DNA of 64,000 bases, from the NCBI RefSeq assembly GCF_004379255.2, contig NC_056039.1:31013883-31077882 (forward strand), written 5' to 3'. Under the pieces are notes generated by a model. It searched no databases. It saw only the letters and a list, made by a program, of their open reading frames with translations, and was not told the origin of the DNA. The translations under genes and the position numbers were made by a program. The first letter of the stretch is position 1, and each line of letters starts with the position of its first letter. This DNA comes from Salvia splendens. Taxonomy: Eukaryota; Streptophyta; Magnoliopsida; Lamiales; Lamiaceae. Shown here in pieces: positions 11,824-19,893 of this stretch.

Positions 11824-12432
11824 TGATGAATCCGCGAATTATTGATGATGATGAATGCTCGTAAAAATAAATTACGACACGGAAATTTTACGTGGTTCGA
11901 TTTACTGAGGTAAATCTACGTCCACGGGGAGAAATGGGGGCAGGTTTGTATTGCTTGATCTGCGAATTACAGCTTACAACACAGACTTGCTATATGACTT
12001 TTTCTCTAGAGAGATTCTAACTCCCTCATATCAGATCTAAGTTCTATTTATATATGGAACTAAGATCGTGGCTTGCATCTCCACCCTAAGTCGTGGATGT
12101 CGTGTAGGTCATGGCCTAAGATCGTGGATGTAGCATAGGTCATGGCCTACGATCGTGGCCTGAGTTGACACCACGTGGTAGTGGGTGCGTTGGACATCCT
12201 GTATGGGTCCACTAACTCCTTGTTCGGTCGAAGACTGAGACCGAACTGCTTTGGTTGCCGATCTTTGAGTAGAGCTTGATGCCGACCTGAGAGCAGAGCT
12301 TGATTGGTTGGCTTTTACCGAGCTGTAGGCTGAGGCCGAACTCTTTGGTAATGCCGAACTCATACTCCTGCTTTGGGCTTTGGGCTGATGGGCCGTCATT
12401 GCTGTTGGGCTTGTTTAGTGCGCACCCCATCA
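11824..12432 (-). repeat. 3' LTR of the Tat element
   Basis: 609 bp, TG...CA, apparently identical to 22019-22627. It contains the TATATAAATAG-type promoter motif on the minus strand near 12045-12055. Confidence 0.
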
Positions 12433-12450
12433 CTACCCCCCCCGAAGGGC
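12433..12450 (-). promoter_or_regulatory. Polypurine tract of the Tat element
   Basis: On the minus strand CCCTTCGGGGGGGGTAG directly precedes the TG of the 3' LTR, the position and composition expected for the plus-strand primer. Confidence 0.
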
Positions 12451-12483
12451 GAAGTGAATCACTTCGGAGAAGTGAGTCACTTC
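12451..12483. promoter_or_regulatory. Two tandem palindromes, GAAGTGANTCACTTC
   Basis: GAAGTGAATCACTTC (12451-12465) and GAAGTGAGTCACTTC (12469-12483) are perfect 15-bp palindromes three bases apart. The second has the bZIP/GCN4-type core TGAGTCA. They sit upstream of the TATA-like GATAAATAC at about 12628 and the antisense ATG at 12768, so they are candidate operator or activator sites for the antisense gene. This role is inferred. Confidence 0.
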
Positions 12484-12767
12484 GGCATTCTGGATAAAGG
12501 CAAGGGGGAGGCTGATGTCAGGGGACGTGCCTTGCGCGTGACTGCATTAAATGCGACAGTAAAATCCGGCCGTTGAATCCTGAAAAGGTGGGATTCGAAA
12601 CGGTGCGACGATTTTGAAATCTTCGCCGAACCTGATAAATACCTCCTTTCTTCATCATTGAAGCACTTTTGCGACTGCTTCTTCTGCACTCTCTCTTTTT
12701 TGCGAAGATTCTCTCTCCGCTTTCAAGAATTTCTTCAGACTTTCTTCACCTTCAAAAAGTAAGAAAA

Positions 12768-14627
12768 ATGTCTTCTTCTTCTTCTTCGGAGTCGGGTAGC
12801 GTTAGGAGAGGCGGTAAGGGGTCTTCTGGCCGGAAAGAGTCCGGGGAGAAGACCGTAGAGTATTTCCATAGTATTTTGAGTAAGGATACTGTGATGTCCC
12901 TACCCGAAAAATACTTTTTTCCTGGGGGGAAGGCGGTGGTACCTGACGGTGATCATAGGGCTGACTCCCCGCCGGAGGGTTACGCCACCGTGTACGAGGC
13001 CTGCTTAGAATGCGGGCTTCGTTTCCCCCTCCCTTCTGCCTTTATAGATTTACTAGATTTTTTTCAGCTTCCTTTAGGCCAGGTGACTCCGAACTCTTGG
13101 AGGCACTTGTCGGCCTTTGCTGCCGAACTCCGTAGGTTAGGAAGGGATTTGTCTTTGAAGGCGATCCTTAAATTCTTTCAATTTAAGAGGAAGGGGTCTT
13201 GGTTTTACTTGATCCCTTTACAGCCCTTTAGGGCCTTTTGTAAAACGAAGTGGCCGAAGTGGCAAAATCGCTTCTTCTACTATGATAGGACCGCGGCTCC
13301 TAGTTTTCCCTGGAGAGGGCCGGAGTCCGTTATCCGTCATCCTCGGCCTGAACCGTTGGACGAGCTCGATGGCGAGCTCAACAAGATTCCCATAGTTAGG
13401 AAACAATACACGGAGTCTGAGCTCGTCAAGGGCGACGTCGTGTTCGACATCTCGTCTTCGGACGAAGAGGCCGAGGGTGAGGATTTCTCTTTATCTTTAT
13501 GCTCTACTGCTTTAACGAAGAAAATCTGACTTTGCTTTCTTGCTTTTTGGCAGTGTACATGCTGAGTAAGGCTAGCCGCAAATCTTCGGAGTCCAAGGAG
13601 CCGGAGAGGCCGAAAACCACCAGCTCGGCGTCTGATGCCGAGAGGACTCCGAAAAGGCAAAAAACCTCTTCGGATCCGAAGAAGCCGGAGTCGACTTCGG
13701 CAAAGGGGAAGGGGAGGGCCCAGAAGCCCCCGAGAGCGCCAGAGAAAGATGTGGTCTTGGCGCCTCCTTCGGAACATATCTGTGAGCCGTTTTTATGGCC
13801 CACGGACTTCGCCGAGGTGAATTCTCTTCTTGATTTTCTGGCCTTGCTTTTTTCCTGTATTTTTTGTGGCCCCTTTGTTGACTTTTTTCTTTATTCATTT
13901 TCAGAGGAACGATATGCTCTCCAAGCTCGTCGCCGTCGAACTCTCCAAAGCGTCCAATGACTATGCTGAGATGCAGAGGAAGTTGGCGGCTGCTTGTCAT
14001 CGGGCCGAACAGGCTGAGGCTAACTTTGAGAAGGCCAGAGCTGCTAGGATTTCGGCCCAGGATGAAGCTCAGTTTGCCAAAAACCAGCTCGTCATCCAGC
14101 GGGAGCAGACGAAACGGAGGGATGCTGCTGCCGTGGTTGCCCAAGGGGAGGCTCTCCGTGTTTACACGGAGAAACTCTTTTTGAGCAGCCAGTTCTCGGC
14201 CTTTGTCGGTAGTCTGGTAAGGCTAATTGCCGATAAGGGCGAGCAGGGGGCCGACGTCGTGCTGCCTCTGTACAGCCGAGAGATAGCAGCTCGGCTTCAG
14301 AATCTGCCGCTCCTTGAGGAGCTCGCTTCATCCTCGGTCCTGCTTTCTGCAGACCGAGTCCGGAGTTGTCGAGCTGATCGGGACGAGAACCTGGAGGCTA
14401 TCTTTGCCTCCGTGGGACCCGTTTCACCCGCTTCGACTTACAACGGAGAGGGTGAGGCCGAGCCGCTGGAGCTGGAGGCCGAAGTCGAGCGGGCCGGGCA
14501 TCCGGAGAAGGAAGCCGATCAGGAGGCGGAGGCGAGGCCGGCAGGAGGCGAGGCCGAGGCTGAGGTAGCTCAGGAGAAAGAAGCTGAACCAGACCAAGGA
14601 GCCGGAGACGAAGCTGGTGGAGTATGA
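12768..14627 (+). CDS. Spliced antisense gene of the Tat element (putative gypsy-type transposon domain, PF04195-like)
   Basis: Three exons, 12768-13476, 13554-13816 and 13905-14627, join at GT-AG sites in phase to 564 residues. The ATG at 12768 was chosen over an upstream TTG in the same frame. The N-terminus is Ser/Gly-rich. A globular part at about residues 65-190 contains YATVYEACLECGLRFPLPSA and LPLGQVTPNSWRHLSAF, which resembles the plant family named putative gypsy type transposon domain (Transposase_28). Exon 2 is Lys/Pro/Ser-rich and basic (possible nuclear signal). Exon 3 begins as an Ala/Glu coiled coil and ends in an acidic Glu/Ala-rich tail. Antisense ORFs in this place are known from some Tat elements; their function is not known. 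GTATGA overlapping the stop could be a donor that joins it to the next frame. Confidence 0.
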
Positions 14628-14829
14628 TTTCGTCTCCCTTCTCTTAGTCTAGTTTCTTCCTTGTAAAATGGCCTTGAAGCCCTCCTAGTGTAAGAAATTT
14701 TCCTTGTGAATGAAAAATTCTCTACACTTGTCTTCGTATAGCTTTTCGTACTCGCCTTTATTCCTGTTGTATTTTACTATCTGCTCGGTACAGCTGCCGA
14801 ACTAACATAGCTGCTTTGTACTCAAGGAG

Positions 14830-15618
14830 ATGGAGATACTTCACTGGAAACGGCTGTACTCTTCGGCTTTAGACGAAGCTGAGAAAAGAGCTATAGCCGA
14901 TCAAACGAAGAATGACGAGCTTCTGGCTCGTTTAGTGAAGCTGGAGGCCGATAATAAGGACTTAGAGTCCGATAAGAAGGATCTGGAGGCCGAGCTGAAT
15001 ACGACCATTGCTGAGAGGACTGCGTACGAGGATTACATCCGTGTGCGCGGGGGCTTGACCATATCAGATGTTCAGAGTCGAGTTGACGAACTGTGGGAGG
15101 AATATCATGTACTCCGGAGGAACAATGCGCTGGAGAGCTCGGCTTGCCAACAAGTTGTGAAATCATTACGGCGCTGGGCTTCTCGGTACGACATTGTTCT
15201 TTCTCGGCGCCCCTCCATAGAAAGATTCCTTCGGCATATCGTGCCAACAGATGCTCGCACTCCAGATCAAGCCTCTGGTTCCCTTGTTCAAAATCCTACT
15301 TCCAGTCAACAACGAACTCCGGAACAGCCGGAAACGTCAAGACGAGAACGGGCTCAGGAGCAACCGGAATCGTCAAGACAGGGACGGACTGAAATTCGCC
15401 GAGGAGTTGTGACTATGAGCGAGCAAGATCAGCAGATGATTATTGCAGAGACTCTTCATCGCCGAGGTGTTAGGACTTCTCGGGCTCGGGGAAGAGGCGT
15501 TGGGTCGAGGATAGCATCTCGTCGACCTGCTTATTCTTCATCTGCTCGGAACAACCGAACTCGGCTTCCAGAGGATTTTGCAGATAGGTGGCTTAACTTC
15601 AGCAACCCTGGACAGTAG
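14830..15618 (+). CDS. Second antisense frame of the Tat element, coiled-coil protein
   Basis: 262 residues from an ATG at 14830, with no recognised family. Residues 1-70 are strongly charged heptad-like coiled coil (LVKLEADNKDLESDKKDLEA); the middle is Arg/Ser/Gln-rich; the C-terminus has RTSRARGRGVGSRIASRRP. It may be the last exon of the preceding gene: a donor (GGA|GTATGA) at 14622 and an AG at 14825-14826 would join both in frame. Between the two frames is AT-rich sequence that could instead be a 3' UTR. I cannot choose between a separate gene and an exon. Confidence 0.
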   Translation: MEILHWKRLYSSALDEAEKRAIADQTKNDELLARLVKLEADNKDLESDKKDLEAELNTTIAERTAYEDYIRVRGGLTISDVQSRVDELWEEYHVLRRNNALESSACQQVVKSLRRWASRYDIVLSRRPSIERFLRHIVPTDARTPDQASGSLVQNPTSSQQRTPEQPETSRRERAQEQPESSRQGRTEIRRGVVTMSEQDQQMIIAETLHRRGVRTSRARGRGVGSRIASRRPAYSSSARNNRTRLPEDFADRWLNFSNPGQ

Positions 15619-15743
15619 AATAGTCCTTTGTAATAGCGTAACGCCATTTTGTAGGGTAGCGGAGTTGTATGCCGAACAAGATTTGAAAAATGAAATTTTG
15701 TTTTCGCTTCTAACACTGTATTTACAGCTTAGCGAAAAAATTT

Positions 15744-16352
15744 CATCGTACTTGTCCTCGGTCTTATGAAGTAAACTTCTTTGACCGGACTCGTCTTTGG
15801 TCTGATGAAATAAACATCTTTGACCGGACTCGTCTTTGGTCTGATGAAATAAACATCTTTGACCGGACTCGTCTTTGGTCTGATGAAATAAACATCTTTG
15901 ACCGGACTCGTCTTTGGTCCGATGAAATAAACATCTTTGACCGGACTCGTCTTTGTGTTCTAATTTGGCGATTTTTGTCGCCGGGATCGAACTTTCCCTT
16001 GTCCTAATTCGGCGAGTTTTATCGCGTGGATCGGACTTTCCCAGTTAACCGAAGTGGTCTTATGCAGTAAACCTCTTTGACTAGACGTGGTCGTCCCCGG
16101 TCTTATGAGGTAAACTTCTTTGACCGAACTTGGTCGTCCTAATTCGGCGAGGTTTATCGCGTGGATCGGACTTTCCCTCATTGCAGTTCGTTTTAGACGA
16201 AGTGCTTGTTAAGCTGAATTGCGGTCTTGTATCCTCCTTGGAAGCTTGGACTCACAATCGTTGGCTTATTGCAGTTCGTTTCAGACGGACTGCTTGTTAA
16301 GCTGAATTGTGGTCTTATATCCTCCTTAGAAGCTTGGACTCACAATAGTCTT
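15744..16352. repeat. Three tandem-repeat families in the Tat untranslated region
   Basis: Family 1: a 39-bp unit beginning GACCGGACTCGTCTTTGGTC starts at 15783, 15822, 15861, 15900 and 15939, with a diverged copy before it. Family 2: a unit with CTAATTCGGCGAGTTTTATC occurs three times between 15958 and 16178. Family 3: an 88-bp unit beginning TTGCAGTTCGTTT starts at 16181 and 16269. All lie between pol and the antisense gene, the hypervariable part of Tat elements. Confidence 0.
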
Positions 16353-16587
16353 TAATAATCGATCTAAAAAGGGGATCAGTCTTTAAAGAACGATATACCT
16401 TGGTACCATTTGTAAGAGACGACAAGCACATAGAGACAAAACACATAGAGAAAAAATGAAAAAGACGAAAGAAAAAACTTTAAACTTTTTATAAAACGAC
16501 AAGTAAAAGGTACAAGTAAAAAACAAATAAAAACATGTACCCCTATGACCGAACTAGACACAAGACAGACTGACCGGACCTTGTCTC

Positions 16588-19500
16588 TTACAAGTGGAAC
16601 TTCTTGAGGTTGGAGACGTGCCATGTTCGGGGTACTTGTTCTCCTGACATGTGAGTCAATTTATAAGACCCTTTGCCGAGGACTTCTGACACCCGATACG
16701 GACCCTCCCATGTGGGCTCGAGTTTGCCCAGCTTTTCTGCTCGGCTTACTTCGTTGTTTCTCAAGACGAGATCTCCCACTTGAAATTGAAGCTTTTTCAC
16801 CCTTTGGTTATAATACCGGGCTACTTGCTCCTTATACTTGGCTGCTTTTATGCACGCCAATTCTCTTCTTTCTTCGGCGAGATCTAGTTCTGCTCTCAGT
16901 CCGTCGTCATTCATTTCTGAGGAGAAATTTAGAGTTCGGGGACTGGGTACGCCGATCTCCACCGGAATTACGGCTTCAGTGCCGTACACCAGACTATACG
17001 GAGTTTCACCGTTGGAGGTTTTGGGCGTAGTTCGGTAGGACCATAGGACTTGAGGGAGATTTTCTACCCATTGTCCTTTGGCTTGTTCTAACCGAGCTTT
17101 TAACCCTTTCACCAGAATCCGGTTCGTTACTTCCGTTTGTCCGTTTGCTTGGGGATGGGAGACCGAAGTGAACCGCTGTTGAATGTTCAGCTCTTGGCAC
17201 CAATTCTTGAACGTCTTGTCGGTGAACTGAGTCCCATTATCCGAGATGAGGATGTGGGGTATGCCAAATCGGCACACTATGTTCTTCCAGACGAAGTCCA
17301 ATGCCTTTGAGCTCGTTATCGTAGCTAATGGTTCAGCCTCCACCCACTTCGTGAAGTAGTCCACGGCAACGATAAGGAATTTCATTTGCCGAGGAGCTTG
17401 AGGAAGTGGTCCCACTATGTCTATGCCCCATTGCATGAAAGGCCAAGGGCTTTGCATAGTGTATAGATCGGTCTGCGGCATCCTTGGGACATTTGCATGA
17501 ATTTGGCACTTCGTACACTTCTTGACGAGCTGCACTGCCTCTTGTACCATGGTTGGCCAATAATATCCCCATCTCAGAACTTTTTTTGCTAAAGCTCTGG
17601 CTCCGATGTGGCTACCGCACGATCCTTCATGAACTTCTCTGAGGATGTAGTCCGTCTCTTCTGGTCCTACGCACCGCAATAACGGCTGGAGGTAAGACTT
17701 TCTAAAGAGGACTCCTTCATGAAGTTCGTACCGAAGTGCTCGGCACGTGATCTTCCGAGCTTCTCTCTTATCCTCGGGCAATTGTCCTTGATCCAGATAC
17801 TTCAAAATCGGCGTCATCCAGTTCGGCGAGCTGGATACTGAATGTACCTCGGCTTCATCAATGCTTCGATGCATTAATTCTTCCGCCTTTGAGTTCGGAT
17901 CTGAGGCCAACTTACTTAAGGTATCTGCTCGGCTATTTTCCGCTCTGGGAATGCGGATTATCCGAAAATAGGAGAAACTTCGGCTGATGCTTTGCGCTTT
18001 GTCCAAATACTTCTTCATTCTCTCGTCACGAGCTTCACTTGTACCCAACATGTGATTTACTATGACTTGTGAATCACAATGGACTTTGAGAGATTTGACG
18101 AGCAGACTTTGCGCTAACTGGAGTCCGGCCAGGAGGGCTTCGTACTCGGCTTCATTATTAGTAGTGGGGAATAGGAACCGAAGTGAGTAGGTTACCTCGT
18201 GTCCGTCGGGAGCGACAAGTAAAATACCAGCTCCACTTCCCATCTTGTTTGAAGCTCCATCTACGAATCCGCTCCAGCAGTCCGGCGGCTCTACTTCGGA
18301 TTCCAAGGGCTGTGCTAGTTCGGCATTGGCAGAATTCTTCTGTTCGGCAATAACAGGAATTGCTTGATCGAACTTTGCTTCTGCAAGAAAATCTGCCAAG
18401 GCTTGTCCCTTGATGGCTTTCCGAGGTAGATATTCAATTGTGTGCTCTCCCAACTCTATAGCCCACTTGGCGATTCTGCCTGATGCTTCTGGTTTGGTCA
18501 ACACTTGCCGAAGTGGCAGATCAGTTAAGACGCATACCTTGTGAGCATAGAAGTATGGCCGCAGTCTCCTTGCTGCATTTACTAATGCCAGAGCAATCTT
18601 TTCCAGAGGTTGATACCTGGTTTCTGGACCTCTTAATGCTCGGCTTGTAAAATAGATGGGAAGCTGCTTTAGGCCTTCTTCTCGTACAAGCACCGCGCTG
18701 ATGGTTTGATCCGATGCCGCTAAGTATAAGAATATTACTTCGGCTTCGGTTGGAGCAGAGAGAATAGGAAGCTCGGCTAAATAACTTTTGAGCTCGTCAA
18801 AGGCCTTTTTCTGCTCGGCTCCCCACTCGAACTTTGGTGCCTTTTTTAACACCTTGAAGAACGGCAGTTGCTTTTCGGCTGCTTGGGAAAGGAATCGATT
18901 CAGGGCGGCTAGACATCCGGTTAGCCTTTGCACGTCATGTATGGACTTCGGCATTGCCATGTTCTGAACGATTTGAACTTTTGAGGGGTTTGCCTTGAGT
19001 CCGTCCTTTGAAACCCAACAACCCAGAAACTTTCCCGAATCTACCAAAAAGGTACACTTTTGGGGATTAAGTTTGAGGTTGGCTTTCTTGAGCACGTCGA
19101 GAGTGGACTTGAGGTTGTGCTCGTACTCCGAAGTGCTTTTGCTTTTGACGACTATATCGTCAACATACACTTCGACCTCCTTTCCAATCAGGTGCCGAAA
19201 AAGCTTGTCTACCATCCTTTGATAAGTGGCTCCGGCATTCTTTAAACCGAATGGCATCTTTTTATAAGCGAAAATGCCGAAATCAGTAATGAAGGCCGTT
19301 TTTGAAGCGTCAATCTCATCCATTAAAACTTGATGGTATCCTTTGTACAGATCAAGAAAACAAAAAATTTCAAAGCCTATCAAAGCTTCTACTTTTTTAT
19401 CTATGTTCGGAAGGGGATAGCAATCTTTGGGACAGTGCTTATTTAGATCGGTGAAATCTATGCACATCCGCCATCCTCCTTCCTTTTTCTTGATCATGAC

Positions 19501-19884
19501 AGGATTGGCCACCCACGAAGGATACTTCACTTCGAATAACACATCCGCCTTCAATAATTGACGGACTTCGTCATGGATGACTTGACTTCGTTCTGCCGCA
19601 AAGAGTCTTTGCTTCTGTTTTATCGGCCGGACTGAAGGATCAATATTTAACCGATGAGTGATTACCTCGGGGGGCACTCCGGTCATGTCCAACGGAGACC
19701 ATGCAAAGACGTCTTTATACTCCTTGAGGAGCTGGATGGTTTTTTCCCGAAGTAGAGGCGTTCCCGCGAAACCGATCTTGACCGTTCTGGATGGATCATC
19801 TTCGTATAACTGAACGGTCATTGAGTTCGGCTCTGGTGTGACTTCGGTAATTTCGCTTGCCTCTGACTCCGGCTGCTGTGATTG
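16588..19884 (-). CDS. Tat pol: RT, RNase H, archaeal-type RNase H, integrase
   Basis: 1098 codons follow the UAG that ends gag-protease, in the same frame; the first ATG is at 19821. Counting from that Met: RT with FLDLYKGYHQ (about 156) and YVDD (219-222); a first RNase H in which the usual LYLDAS reads LYLAAS (about 366-370), so its first catalytic Asp is gone; a second RNase H with D521, E559, D583 and D633 all present; integrase zinc finger H731, H738, C769, C772; and a D,D-35-E core D801, D861, E897. No stop or frameshift occurs. With no strong initiation site at its start, the product is probably made by readthrough as part of a gag-pol polyprotein. The enzymes would reverse-transcribe and integrate the element. 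Confidence 0.
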   Translation of the reverse strand, partial: QSQQPESEASEITEVTPEPNSMTVQLYEDDPSRTVKIGFAGTPLLREKTIQLLKEYKDVFAWSPLDMTGVPPEVITHRLNIDPSVRPIKQKQRLFAAERSQVIHDEVRQLLKADVLFEVKYPSWVANPVMIKKKEGGWRMCIDFTDLNKHCPKDCYPLPNIDKKVEALIGFEIFCFLDLYKGYHQVLMDEIDASKTAFITDFGIFAYKKMPFGLKNAGATYQRMVDKLFRHLIGKEVEVYVDDIVVKSKSTSEYEHNLKSTLDVLKKANLKLNPQKCTFLVDSGKFLGCWVSKDGLKANPSKVQIVQNMAMPKSIHDVQRLTGCLAALNRFLSQAAEKQLPFFKVLKKAPKFEWGAEQKKAFDELKSYLAELPILSAPTEAEVIFLYLAASDQTISAVLVREEGLKQLPIYFTSRALRGPETRYQPLEKIALALVNAARRLRPYFYAHKVCVLTDLPLRQVLTKPEASGRIAKWAIELGEHTIEYLPRKAIKGQALADFLAEAKFDQAIPVIAEQKNSANAELAQPLESEVEPPDCWSGFVDGASNKMGSGAGILLVAPDGHEVTYSLRFLFPTTNNEAEYEALLAGLQLAQSLLVKSLKVHCDSQVIVNHMLGTSEARDERMKKYLDKAQSISRSFSYFRIIRIPRAENSRADTLSKLASDPNSKAEELMHRSIDEAEVHSVSSSPNWMTPILKYLDQGQLPEDKREARKITCRALRYELHEGVLFRKSYLQPLLRCVGPEETDYILREVHEGSCGSHIGARALAKKVLRWGYYWPTMVQEAVQLVKKCTKCQIHANVPRMPQTDLYTMQSPWPFMQWGIDIVGPLPQAPRQMKFLIVAVDYFTKWVEAEPLATITSSKALDFVWKNIVCRFGIPHILISDNGTQFTDKTFKNWCQELNIQQRFTSVSHPQANGQTEVTNRILVKGLKARLEQAKGQWVENLPQVLWSYRTTPKTSNGETPYSLVYGTEAVIPVEIGVPSPRTLNFSSEMNDDGLRAELDLAEERRELACIKAAKYKEQVARYYNQRVKKLQFQVGDLVLRNNEVSRAEKLGKLEPTWEGPYRVSEVLGKGSYKLTHMSGEQVPRTWHVSNLKKFHL

Positions 19885-19893
19885 CTATGCTTG
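19885..19893 (-). promoter_or_regulatory. Putative leaky stop codon between gag-protease and pol
   Basis: On the minus strand the junction reads GCA TAG CAA TCA CAG with TAG at 19887-19885. UAG followed by CAA UCA fits the CAR-YYA readthrough context known from tobamoviruses. The flanking frames are the same and both fully open. Readthrough is inferred, not shown. Confidence 0.

Noticed and set aside
13477..13904. Stops between the three open segments of the Tat antisense gene taken as decay
   Set aside because: Two introns with good GT-AG sites join the segments in phase.
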